The notes under the pieces are model-generated. The model saw only the letters and a list, made by a program, of their open reading frames with translations. It searched no databases and was not told the origin of the DNA. The position numbers were made by a program, and so were the translations under genes. This document shows positions 43,677 through 52,707 of a DNA stretch of 64,000 nucleotides, in pieces. Each line of letters opens with the position of its first letter. The stretch's first letter is position 1. Source of the DNA: JAUZRW01 sp034437755 (GTDB taxonomy: Bacteria > Chloroflexota > Anaerolineae > Aggregatilineales > Phototrophicaceae); NCBI GenBank assembly GCA_034437755.1, contig DAOTTV010000183.1:1-64000 (forward strand), written 5' to 3'.

Positions 43677-46600
43677 CTATTCCTCCTCACTCTGAGTCGA
43701 GTCATCGTCTTCACTCGTCTCGACGGGCGCGAGGGCTGCATTCGGGTTATAGAGCTTCGCCAGATACGTCGTGCGCGGGCGCGTGTTCAGCTCTGCGTCC
43801 AGCCACAGGTAGTTGGTTGGCTGGGCTTTATCACGCACGACCCGTGCGTTCGGATCGTTGAGATTACCGAATGTGATCGCCTGTGTCGGGCAAGCCGTCC
43901 CGCATGCCGGGCGGACTTCGCCGTCGCGGATCGGTCGGTCTTCAACCGACGCATTCACCCGTCCTTGGTTAATCCGTTGCCAGCAGTAAGTGCATTTTTC
44001 CATCACACCACGCACGCGCACCGAGACATCCGGGTTGCGTTGTTCTTGCAGGATGAGCGTATCATCCGTGTAATCGTGGAAGTTGAAGCGACGTACACCG
44101 TACGGGCAGTTGGCTGAGCAGTAACGTGTCCCGACGCAACGGTTATAAATCATCTGGTTCAAGCCCTCGTGATCGTGAACAGTGGCTTGCACAGGGCAAA
44201 CTTGCTCGCACGGGGCGTTTTCGCAGTGCATGCACGGCACCGGTTGGAAGTTGCGACGATCTTCGTCATGCTCATCAACGAAACTATCGACCCGGATCCA
44301 GTGCATATCACGTTCTTGTAACACTTGTTCTTTACCCACGGTTGGGATGTTATTTTCGGACTGGCAGGCGACCATGCAGGCGTTACAACCAATGCAAGTC
44401 GTCAGATCGATCGACATGCCCCACTGGTTGCCTTCTTCCAAAACTTCTTGTTGCCAGATCGTCTCATCGAGGAAGCTCCCGCCATCTTTTTCTTTATAAC
44501 TGCCAGTGACGGCAAACTCATGATTTTCGATAAATTCTTCCAGCGTGCCCGATCGTACAGCCTTCGTACCCACTAGTTCCATATTCTTCTGGGTACGGGC
44601 GAGTTTGTAAGTGCGGCGCGTCCGCTCCACCGATGCCACTGTGAACCAACCGACGGTCGTCGGTCGTAGCGCATAAGCGTTGAAGTTTTCGCCCGCGTCT
44701 AAATCAGCACTGATACCGTGTCCATAGCCAAGCCCCACACTGACACAATCATCGGGATGACCATGCACGACGTAGACCGGGATTTCCATGATGTTATTGC
44801 CAACAGTGATGCTGATGATCTGCTCGTTATCGAGGCGCAAAGCATCGGCAGTATTGGCGCTGATCATTGCGAAGTTGTCCCACGTGATCTTCGTCAGCGG
44901 GTGCGGAATCTCGTGTAGCCACGAGTTATAGCTGAAGCGCCCGTCGTAGATGCGCGGATCAAGGCGGAAAATCACCTCAAAGTCGTTGCTCGCGCCGATG
45001 AGCGCGTCGGCGACATCGCTGGCAAAACTGCCACTGAGTGACGGTTGCACCGGGTCGGGTGCGCTATCAGCGATCACGCCGTTGTGTAACGAGCGTCGCC
45101 AGAAGGCATCGAAGCTCTCGTCACCGCTATAGTCTTCGCGCCATGAGTCGAGCAGGATTTCGTAACCGGAGCGGTCATCTTGCATCAAACGTGCAATCAG
45201 TTCCAGTTCTGACATCGAGCCATCGTACAGCGCGCCGATTGGCGGTTGGATGATGCTAGCCGTGCCATCATGAGCGCGAACATCGCCCCATGCTTCGATA
45301 TAAGTTGAATAGGGTAAGTACCATCTTGCGTTCTCAGCTGTTTCATCGTCATACATCCCGATGCGAACGGAGAACGGCACGCGCCCGACTGCCGCCGACA
45401 GCGGAATATCTGGTGCGGTGAAGGCCGGGTTACCACCAATGATGAACGCGGCATCCACACGACCGGACGAAATATCGCCGACAAAGTCGCTCAGTTGCGT
45501 CACGCTGTCATGGGTGTTCGTCAGCACTGGCGGGATGTAGGTTACCGTCTCGCCAGCACTGCCTAATACCGCGTTGATGGCATGTGCGAGTGCGTGGACT
45601 GCCGGCGGTTGTTCATCACCGACGATAACCACACTGCTATGGGCTTGTAGATCACTGACCATTGCGTCGAAAATCGCTTGATCCCAATCGCCTTCGACAG
45701 CCTCGCCACCTTCAGCGCCGACCGCATTCGCGAGTGCTAGCGCGAAGTTTTCGATTTCGCTCGCCTTCATGGCGATGTGATGGTCAGCCACGGTCGATGT
45801 GTTGTTCGGCGTGCTGTTGACCGCGTAGAGGCGGTTCATCGTAGCCTCGTTTTCTACACGGATGCGACGCTTCGCGGCAAAGTCATGTGCGTAGCGCACG
45901 TTGCCGGGCATCGTCATCAGGAAGTCCGAGTCCAGCGAGACGATCACATCTGCTTGGTCGATCTGGTACACCGGCTCGACGATTTCGCCGAATGCCAGTT
46001 GAGCGCCAGCATAGACGTTTTCCCGCCCGACCGTATCATATTGATACCATCTGGCATTGGGGTACATCTCGAGCAAAGCATTAATTTGTTTCGCTAATGT
46101 CGGCGAACTACTCTTCTCAGATAAAATCCGCAGACCAGAGCCATCGCCTAAATTCGCGACAGCCTCGTCAAATTCTTGTAAAAATTCAGCAAAGGAACTG
46201 CTTTGCCCGTCGCGCCGTACTTCGTTCACGCGATTGGGGTTGTACAACTCTAGTACGGAAGCCAATACCGCCATGTTTGCGCCACCCAGCGATGCTGGAT
46301 GATTCGAATTGCCCTCGACGCGATGCGGACGCCCCTCATGAGTCTCGATCACAACACCGGTGCCATAACCACTCAGGGGCATGGTCGATGCAAAGTAGAT
46401 CGGTTGACCGGGGACGATTTCTTCCGGCATCCGCACGTAGGGTAAAATTTCTTCTTGCTCCGAGCGATCCGGCGCACAACCAGAGAGGCTTAAGCCACCA
46501 ACCACAAGTGACGCGCCCATCAGTTTGATAAAATCACGACGATTCATGCCACTTTCGTGCAGGATTTTGGTCTCACGCGGGAATTTGGCGCGCATGACTT

Positions 46601-46679
46601 GTTCAAAATCCTCATCATCGATGAAGTCCTCTAGGCTTTGCCACTGCTTATGATCCCACTTAGTTTCGTTTGTTGACAT
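43677..46679 (-). CDS. actB: Alternative complex III subunit B (molybdopterin-type plus Fe-S domains)
   Basis: A 1000-residue protein. A Tat-like N-terminus (MNRRDFIKLMGASLVVGGLSLSGC near residue 45-68) points to export. The first ~700 residues are a MopB-like domain with no sign of the molybdopterin-ligand residue, as is known for ActB. The C-terminal ~250 residues are a four-cluster ferredoxin: CIGCNACMVACQSE, CMHCENAPCEQVCP, CVGTRYCSANCPYG and CTYCWQRI...ACGTACPTQA. ActA precedes by 21 bp and actC follows by 8 bp. Confidence 0.92.
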   Translation of the reverse strand: MSTNETKWDHKQWQSLEDFIDDEDFEQVMRAKFPRETKILHESGMNRRDFIKLMGASLVVGGLSLSGCAPDRSEQEEILPYVRMPEEIVPGQPIYFASTMPLSGYGTGVVIETHEGRPHRVEGNSNHPASLGGANMAVLASVLELYNPNRVNEVRRDGQSSSFAEFLQEFDEAVANLGDGSGLRILSEKSSSPTLAKQINALLEMYPNARWYQYDTVGRENVYAGAQLAFGEIVEPVYQIDQADVIVSLDSDFLMTMPGNVRYAHDFAAKRRIRVENEATMNRLYAVNSTPNNTSTVADHHIAMKASEIENFALALANAVGAEGGEAVEGDWDQAIFDAMVSDLQAHSSVVIVGDEQPPAVHALAHAINAVLGSAGETVTYIPPVLTNTHDSVTQLSDFVGDISSGRVDAAFIIGGNPAFTAPDIPLSAAVGRVPFSVRIGMYDDETAENARWYLPYSTYIEAWGDVRAHDGTASIIQPPIGALYDGSMSELELIARLMQDDRSGYEILLDSWREDYSGDESFDAFWRRSLHNGVIADSAPDPVQPSLSGSFASDVADALIGASNDFEVIFRLDPRIYDGRFSYNSWLHEIPHPLTKITWDNFAMISANTADALRLDNEQIISITVGNNIMEIPVYVVHGHPDDCVSVGLGYGHGISADLDAGENFNAYALRPTTVGWFTVASVERTRRTYKLARTQKNMELVGTKAVRSGTLEEFIENHEFAVTGSYKEKDGGSFLDETIWQQEVLEEGNQWGMSIDLTTCIGCNACMVACQSENNIPTVGKEQVLQERDMHWIRVDSFVDEHDEDRRNFQPVPCMHCENAPCEQVCPVQATVHDHEGLNQMIYNRCVGTRYCSANCPYGVRRFNFHDYTDDTLILQEQRNPDVSVRVRGVMEKCTYCWQRINQGRVNASVEDRPIRDGEVRPACGTACPTQAITFGNLNDPNARVVRDKAQPTNYLWLDAELNTRPRTTYLAKLYNPNAALAPVETSEDDDSTQSEEE

Positions 46680-46700
46680 ACTACAATCTGCTCCTATAAC

Positions 46701-47366
46701 TTAACGGTGGCAAGTTGAACAGTTCGCCAAGCCTTCCGGGTTGACTCCGTATTCTTCAATTAATTGTTGACCAACTTCAGCTTGATTTTCAGGATATTCG
46801 TAACCGAATTCGTAACGTGTCTCATTCGGTCGGATAAATTCTTCAGGTGCATTATGGCATTCTAGACACCATGCCATATTCATGTTATTTGCTTGCCAGA
46901 CTTGCGGCATTTCGTTCACGGGACCGTGACAGGTCTCGCAGGCGAAGCCGTTGTTCACATGTACGCTATGGTTGAAGTACACATGCTCAGCAAGATCGTG
47001 GACTTTGAGCCACACGAGTTCTTCGCCCGTTGCATAGCTATCGCGCACCGGTTGCAACAATTCACTATAGGTTGCAATCTGCGAGTGACAACTCATACAT
47101 GTGTGCGTATCCGGAATCCCGCCATAACGCGAGACTTCAGCAACCTGATGGCAGTACATACAGTTGATATTCAGTTGGTCGCTGTGTAGCTCGTGGCTAA
47201 AGCGCACCGGTTGGGCAACGGCGATACCGGCATAATGCCCCTGTATCGCATAGGGTGACCATGTGTGCATCAAAATCATGCCAACAGCGATCACAGTCAG
47301 TAGCCCGCCGACCAATAAGCTCAATTTGGCGACTGTATTGGCGGCTGGTTCAAAGATTTGTGACAT
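46701..47366 (-). CDS. actA: Alternative complex III subunit A, pentaheme cytochrome c
   Basis: A 221-residue protein with an N-terminal membrane anchor (LSLLVGGLLTVIAVGMILM) and five CxxCH sites (CMYCH, CMSCH, CETCH, CLECH, CSTCH). The extra His residues (for example HVYFNHSVHVNNG) supply axial ligands. It is the electron-exit heme subunit of ACIII. Located between actF and actB, 81 bp after actF. Confidence 0.92.
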   Translation of the reverse strand: MSQIFEPAANTVAKLSLLVGGLLTVIAVGMILMHTWSPYAIQGHYAGIAVAQPVRFSHELHSDQLNINCMYCHQVAEVSRYGGIPDTHTCMSCHSQIATYSELLQPVRDSYATGEELVWLKVHDLAEHVYFNHSVHVNNGFACETCHGPVNEMPQVWQANNMNMAWCLECHNAPEEFIRPNETRYEFGYEYPENQAEVGQQLIEEYGVNPEGLANCSTCHR

Positions 47367-47447
47367 ATCAGTAACCCATCTCTCTACAATGCTGGACGAG
47401 TAAACGAACGCGGTCTCGCGATATAGTCGGCTTGTGAACGTGTGTCA

Positions 47448-48638
47448 TCAGCCTTCAACTCCTCGCGCCGCGCCAACAACCTCTTGCTCATCGCCCAAAA
47501 CAGGGTGACGGGCAGGTAACAGCGGTTGTTGACTGAGCAAGTAATTCACCAAGAATAACCAGAAGCCACTCACAGCGAGTATCGGCCCAGCAATCCACCA
47601 TGCACCCGGGGCATCCGCTTGTGGCGATGCCGGCACAACAACCCAGTACAGCTCGACGATACGCAAGGCAAATGCGAAGGCCGCCAGCGCGATCAAAGCC
47701 ATGCGTTGTCGTTTTAAGCCCGGGATGAGCAGTAAGAAAATCAACAGTCCATTCAAGACAACTACCAGCATGGTCAGGCTTGACCAACCGCCGACAATGC
47801 GTAAATCGTACCAATCGATAAAGTACGAGACGTTGCCCGACCAGATCACCACAAAGGAGATACCGTTCATGTATGCCCAAGCGAGTACCGTCATGAGCAA
47901 TAAGGCGCCCAGATCGTTAATCACCAGTTGGTTAACATGCGGACGAAACTGATCGCGTGACCAATGTGCCGCTAGTACGAGAATTAAGAATGAAAGTGCC
48001 ACCAATACGATGCGGCTCAAGGTCAGCCAGCCGTAAGCGCTGGAGAACCATTCCGGAGTCAAGGACATCGTCCAGTCGAAAGCCGCTAAAGTCGTGGTGA
48101 GCATGTAAGCAACAATGCCCAGCGCACTGATCTTCCGCGCTTGCTTGCGTAGGCTTTCGTCCTCGCGTTCATCAAGTTTGGTGGAAATGTACGATAATCC
48201 GTATGCCAGTGAAATCCAGATAGCAAAATAGATGACAGTGCGAATAGCAAAGTAAACCGGCTGTAGGTAGAACTCATTGCCACCAACCAGCTTCAATTCA
48301 GATGCCGCTTCGCCAGCCCATGGGTACAGTGAACTCATGCCTAACAAGATAGGCAGGAAGAATACGAACGTCAGTGGGAGCGTCTTTGCACCAGCTTCTG
48401 CAAATCTTTGCAACACATGCATCCAGCTCGCGTTGATCAAATTATTGAGCATCATGATGCCCAAACAGCCAATCGCGATCTCTGTCCAGAGAAGCACGGC
48501 GGCTAGATAGATATGGAGAAAGTGGCTGGTATCGGTTGCTAGACCAACGACACTGAGAAACGTGCCGATTAGTGCAACACCGAGAACACCCAACTGCAAA
48601 CCACTCAGGCGTAATATAGTGGGTTGACTTGTTCTCAT
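47448..48638 (-). CDS. actF: Alternative complex III subunit F (NrfD-like)
   Basis: A 396-residue membrane protein with about ten transmembrane helices, the second NrfD-like subunit of ACIII. Recognisable stretches are EIAIGCLGIMMLNNLINASWMH, AFDWTMSLTPEWFSSAYGWL and MNGISFVVIWSGN. It lies upstream of actA, whereas characterised operons place actF after actE. GGAGGG stands 7 nt before ATG 48638; a TTG one codon upstream is not needed. Confidence 0.87.
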   Translation of the reverse strand: MRTSQPTILRLSGLQLGVLGVALIGTFLSVVGLATDTSHFLHIYLAAVLLWTEIAIGCLGIMMLNNLINASWMHVLQRFAEAGAKTLPLTFVFFLPILLGMSSLYPWAGEAASELKLVGGNEFYLQPVYFAIRTVIYFAIWISLAYGLSYISTKLDEREDESLRKQARKISALGIVAYMLTTTLAAFDWTMSLTPEWFSSAYGWLTLSRIVLVALSFLILVLAAHWSRDQFRPHVNQLVINDLGALLLMTVLAWAYMNGISFVVIWSGNVSYFIDWYDLRIVGGWSSLTMLVVVLNGLLIFLLLIPGLKRQRMALIALAAFAFALRIVELYWVVVPASPQADAPGAWWIAGPILAVSGFWLFLVNYLLSQQPLLPARHPVLGDEQEVVGAARGVEG

Positions 48639-49177
48639 CAATTAACCCTCCAAAAATACTCTTCGGGACGGGCAAGTAGCAGTGTGACTGTATGCTTGGT
48701 CAATGACCTACGTTTACATCGCGGAAACCGCTAAATACCTGCCAAAACTGTTAAAACATCTACAGTATAAACGTTTTTGAGACAATTTGGGGGCTAGGGG
48801 AAGTATGCATTACGAATGTCACAGCAAACTAGTACTAAACTACATAAAATACAAAAAATCTACAAAAGGCACATCGACTTTATATAGATTTATGACATTT
48901 ATTCGTAATATTGAGGTGTTTTTTCGAAATAAATGAGCAGATTATGAAGGATTGATGACTATATACCGTGATTTATGACACTTTGGTCAGTCAAAAAAGA
49001 TGTTATATTAGATACAGATGAAACCAAGAGAAAAACTCGTTAAGAGATATTGCCCATCATCTACATTGTAAGTGCAAAACGAGGGAAACAGCATCAGGGA
49101 AAACCTGTAAATCGCTTAATATTTGTAACTTTTTATCATTGCACGACAATACTCGTGCGTTTGGGGGACTCACCAAT
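48639..49177. promoter_or_regulatory. Divergent AT-rich control region between the two photosynthesis runs
   Basis: This 539-bp gap separates actF from the second pucC-like gene. GATTTATGACA occurs twice (48887-48897 and 48970-48980) and with one central mismatch, GATTGATGACT, at 48950-48960. Spacings are 63 and 20 bp, close to whole helical turns. No certain -10/-35 pair was found. It is the natural place for a regulator of both runs. Confidence 0.55.
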
Positions 49178-50563
49178 ATGAATATCGTATCGAAAGTATT
49201 TGTCTTCTTGACCGCTGTAGTTAAGACTCTGCGCTTGGCGCTACCGAAACTGGGCGTGGGCTGGATGTTCGCCCTGCTGACCGTGAACTTCAACTTCGTC
49301 ACTATCCACGAACTGAACGTGACAGCCGTCGCTGTGACGGCGATGCTCGCCATTCATTATGCGCTCTCACCCTTCCAGGTGGTTATGGGGCGCGTTGCCG
49401 ATCGCTTCCCGATCTTCGGGCTACGGCGCACACCTTACCTCTTGATAGCGGCGACAATCGCCAGTATCGCCTTCTTGGGCTTGCCATCGGTCGCGTTTGG
49501 CATGGGCGAAGGCTCGGGCTTGGCATATCTCGCTGGCTTCGGCATCTTAATCACCTTCGGCGTGTGTATCGCCATCATGGGCGACTCGCACCACTCACTC
49601 ATTGCAGAAGTCACCAGCCCTGAAACACGCGGTGGCGTGATTTCGGTCGTGTGGACGTTTACGATCCTCAGCACGATTATCGCGGCGGTGGTCTTCGGGC
49701 AAGTGATGCCAGAATACAACCCGGCTGATATGCAGAGCCTGTACAACCTGACACCCTTCATCGTGATTATCTCGGCGGCAATCGGCGTGATCGGCATTGA
49801 AAAACGCCTGACCGGCGACGAACTGCGCGAAGCACTGGCAACATCACGACGCGTTGCGCCTGAAGGTAATCCGATCCATGCCGCAACCACCGTCCTGCGC
49901 GAGAATAAGCAGGCATGGGGCTTCTTCGCCTTCATCTTCGTCTCGATCTTGTCGATCTTCCTACAAGACAACATCCTCGAACCCTTCGGCGGCGAAGTCT
50001 TCGGCATGAATGCCGAGCAAACCGCGAGCTTCCAACCGGCATGGGGCGGTGGCGTTCTGATCGGCATGATGATCATCGGTGCTGTGAGCGTGATCTTCAA
50101 GATTCCAAAACGTCGCATCGCGCTGGTCGGCACCATCGGCACAGCATTAGGCATGGCGACACTCGCCTTTGCGGCATTGACACATAATGAAGCCCTCGTG
50201 AAGCCCTCGCTGACTTTCATGGGTTTCTTCACCGGCTTCTTCAACATTGGCGCTCTGTCAATGATGATGGATATGACCGTCGAAGGCGCAACCGGTCTTT
50301 ATATGGGGCTGTGGGGGATGGCGCAAGCCTTCGGTAATGGTGTCGCGTCCTTCGGTGGCGGCGTGTTACACACTGGCTTGATCGAAACCGGCTTACTCTC
50401 GCCTGCAAGTGCTTACTTCGTAATCTTCGGGCTAGAAGCAACAGGTATGATGGTCGCAGGCTTAATCCTCGTCACGATCAGCGTTGAGGGCTTCCATACC
50501 GTGCATCAAACGACGCTGAAGCGCGATGATACGATCCTCGCGATGGAAGCAAGCATGAGCTAA
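49178..50563 (+). CDS. BCH/PucC family transporter-like protein, copy 2
   Basis: A 461-residue membrane protein with about 12 segments and the same PucC pattern as the gene at 24312: LPKLGVGWMFALLTVNFNFVTIHELNV, LSPFQVVMGRVAD, LRRTPYLLIA, GDSHHSLIAEVTSPETRGGVISVVW and EPFGGEVFGM. It opens the rightward run. Start at ATG 49178 with GGGGGA 9 nt upstream; a longer frame begins at 49139. Probably acts in assembly of pigment-protein complexes; division of labour with copy 1 is unknown. Confidence 0.87.
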   Translation: MNIVSKVFVFLTAVVKTLRLALPKLGVGWMFALLTVNFNFVTIHELNVTAVAVTAMLAIHYALSPFQVVMGRVADRFPIFGLRRTPYLLIAATIASIAFLGLPSVAFGMGEGSGLAYLAGFGILITFGVCIAIMGDSHHSLIAEVTSPETRGGVISVVWTFTILSTIIAAVVFGQVMPEYNPADMQSLYNLTPFIVIISAAIGVIGIEKRLTGDELREALATSRRVAPEGNPIHAATTVLRENKQAWGFFAFIFVSILSIFLQDNILEPFGGEVFGMNAEQTASFQPAWGGGVLIGMMIIGAVSVIFKIPKRRIALVGTIGTALGMATLAFAALTHNEALVKPSLTFMGFFTGFFNIGALSMMMDMTVEGATGLYMGLWGMAQAFGNGVASFGGGVLHTGLIETGLLSPASAYFVIFGLEATGMMVAGLILVTISVEGFHTVHQTTLKRDDTILAMEASMS

Positions 50564-50582
50564 ACGCACATCCGTCCGTGTC

Positions 50583-50610
50583 TGGGGGATGGTATACACG
50601 CCATCCCCCA
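50583..50610 (+). promoter_or_regulatory. Intercistronic hairpin between the pucC-like and methyltransferase genes
   Basis: TGGGGGATGG and CCATCCCCCA form a perfect 10-bp stem with an 8-nt loop in an 86-nt gap. No U-run follows. Confidence 0.6.
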
Positions 50611-50649
50611 CATGTAGTCGCACGTACCGAAGCAAGAGGAACAGGCAGT

Positions 50650-51417
50650 ATGTCCACAGACTTTTCATTTGATGAACGCATCGTCCATCTCTACAACCAG
50701 CAACGCGCCCACCCACCCCACGTCTCACAGGCGATCGGCGATGCAATCGCCCGTCGCGCCGGCACCCGTCCGGTGCTTGAGATGGGCATCGGCACCGGTC
50801 GCATCGCCAAGCCGATCGCACAGGCCGGTGCGCGTGTCGTCGGGTTCGATCTGTCGCCGCAGATGCTCGGCGAAGCCGCCAACGCGCTGAGCGTCACACA
50901 GGCAGATATGCACCACATGCCCTACCGCGCCCATAGCTTCGGCATCGTGATCGCCGTTCATGTCCTGCATCTCGCTGATGCGTGGCAGACAGTCCTCGCA
51001 GAGATTGCGCGCGTGCTACAACGAGACGGCGTGTTCATACAGGGTAACGATTGGGTTGACCCGCAATCAGTCTTCGGACGTTTGCGGAATGAACTGCGGA
51101 TGCACGCCGTCCGCCTTGATCCCGCCTTGATGCCGCCCGCCGCCGGCATCAGCAAAGCCGACGTGCTAGAACAACTCGGCGCGACACACAGCGAAGAAGT
51201 GGTCGTCGCTGAGTGGGAACAGACGATGAGCGCCAACGATCGCCTCGCGATGATTGAACAACGCCTCGATAACGAAAGCTGGATTCTATCGGACGCGATC
51301 TTCGACAAAATGCTCGTTCATCTGCGCGACTTTGCTGGTAATATCTGGAGTGATTTAGACAACAAGCAAACGGTCAAGCGCCGTTTCATCATGAAAATCA
51401 CATACGGAGATTGGTAA
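50650..51417 (+). CDS. Class I SAM-dependent methyltransferase
   Basis: A 255-residue soluble enzyme with the SAM motif VLEMGIGTGRIAKPIAQAGARVVGFDLS, QADMHHMPYRAHSFGIVIAVHVLHLADAW and a C-terminal lid (ISKADVLEQLGATHSEEV). It is a generic Methyltransf_11 type, not the classical BchM family with its N-terminal YFDGxGFERW pattern. Start at ATG 50650 (AGAGGA upstream). It is placed before the Mg-chelatase genes, where a Mg-protoporphyrin methyltransferase might be expected; that role is inference, and quinone or carotenoid methylation are alternatives. The flavoprotein gene follows by 6 bp. Confidence 0.72.
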   Translation: MSTDFSFDERIVHLYNQQRAHPPHVSQAIGDAIARRAGTRPVLEMGIGTGRIAKPIAQAGARVVGFDLSPQMLGEAANALSVTQADMHHMPYRAHSFGIVIAVHVLHLADAWQTVLAEIARVLQRDGVFIQGNDWVDPQSVFGRLRNELRMHAVRLDPALMPPAAGISKADVLEQLGATHSEEVVVAEWEQTMSANDRLAMIEQRLDNESWILSDAIFDKMLVHLRDFAGNIWSDLDNKQTVKRRFIMKITYGDW

Positions 51418-51423
51418 ACCGAC

Positions 51424-52611
51424 ATGACAGTATCCGACCACTATCAAATCATCATTATCGGCGGCGGGCCTGCGGGTGTTGCGACAGCTTTACACCTGCA
51501 ATTGCGTAACCCGGCACTGGCGGCGGATACCCTTTTGATCGAAGCGCAGGAATACCCGCGGGATAAGCTGTGTGGCGGCGGTATGACCGTTCACGGTGAT
51601 GAACAACTTCATCGCCTCGGTATCGAGCTTGACGTGCCAGAAGTGACCATTGATCAACTGGCATTCCGGCTCAACGGGCGCGATTTCACCGTCCGCCATA
51701 ATGGGGCGATGCGTATCTATCATCGCTATGAACTGGATAAGGCCCTTGCCGAAAAAGCGACCGAGCGCGGTCTCTGCTTGCACACCGGCGAGCGCCTACA
51801 AGATTTGACCGTCACTGCCGATGGTGTGCGCGTGACGACTAACAAAGGCACCTATACCGCCGCAGTCGTCGTCGGCGCAGATGGCACCAACAGCACTGTG
51901 CGGCGCAAAGCAGGCTTCGAAAGTTCACAGTCGACAGCGCGCCTGCTGAGTGTCGTCACGCCGGTAGATGGTGATGCCGACCCGCTGTGGCAAACGCGCA
52001 CAGCCCTCTTCGATTTCACCTGTGTGACACGCGGTGTACAGGGCTACACCTGGGATTTCCCGACCTATCGCAACGAACAACCCCACATGAATCGCGGCAT
52101 CTTCGATAGTAGTATCGCACCGCGCCGACAGGGACTCCCACATGGCAACCTAAAGACGACCTTTGACGATTGGTTGGCTGAACGGGGCGTGACGCTAGCC
52201 GACGAACAGCTGAAGGGGCATCCGGTGCGCTGGTTCAACCCGCAGACGACCTTCGCCCGCCCGCGCGTCCTGCTAGCAGGCGATGCCGCCGGTGTCGATA
52301 CGCTATTCGCAGAAGGGATTTCGTATGCCATGGAATATGGCGAAATCGCCGCGATGACGCTGGATGAAGCCTTCGCCCGTCAGGATTTTTGCTTTCGCCA
52401 GTATCGTGAGCGTTTGATCTCGCATCGCCTCGGGCGTTTGCTCGCGCGGCGTGCGACCTTCGCCAATGCCTTCTATCGCTACAAGTTCCCGCCGATGTGG
52501 GCGACATTCTGGTGGTTTGCCAGCATCGCGCCCAAGTGGATGCAACAAATCGTCGGCAAATATTATGCACTCTTACCCGAGCATGAAAAAGCCCATCAGG
52601 CTATCTATTAA
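51424..52611 (+). CDS. Geranylgeranyl reductase family flavoprotein (second paralogue)
   Basis: A 395-residue FAD protein: IIIIGGGPAGVATALHLQLRN, DKLCGGGMTVHGDEQL (the CGGG pattern of this family), VVVGADGTNSTVRRKAGF, and the second FAD motif VLLAGDAAGVDTLFAEGISYAMEYG. It differs from BchP at 34135 in the CGG region and tail. It could reduce geranylgeranyl on another pigment or lipid, or be an oxygenase-type relative in carotenoid or quinone synthesis. Coupled to the methyltransferase by a 6-bp gap. Confidence 0.78.
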   Translation: MTVSDHYQIIIIGGGPAGVATALHLQLRNPALAADTLLIEAQEYPRDKLCGGGMTVHGDEQLHRLGIELDVPEVTIDQLAFRLNGRDFTVRHNGAMRIYHRYELDKALAEKATERGLCLHTGERLQDLTVTADGVRVTTNKGTYTAAVVVGADGTNSTVRRKAGFESSQSTARLLSVVTPVDGDADPLWQTRTALFDFTCVTRGVQGYTWDFPTYRNEQPHMNRGIFDSSIAPRRQGLPHGNLKTTFDDWLAERGVTLADEQLKGHPVRWFNPQTTFARPRVLLAGDAAGVDTLFAEGISYAMEYGEIAAMTLDEAFARQDFCFRQYRERLISHRLGRLLARRATFANAFYRYKFPPMWATFWWFASIAPKWMQQIVGKYYALLPEHEKAHQAIY

Positions 52612-52707
52612 CACAAAATCTCAACCGTGATTGTTAAGACAGATTGACCGATCCGTAAGCGATACAACACACAATCAATACAAGTACAGACAAAATTAAG
52701 GGATACT

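Noticed and set aside
50650..51417. Straight call as bchM
   Set aside because: The BchM N-terminal pattern is absent; only position suggests the role, so it is kept as a hypothesis.
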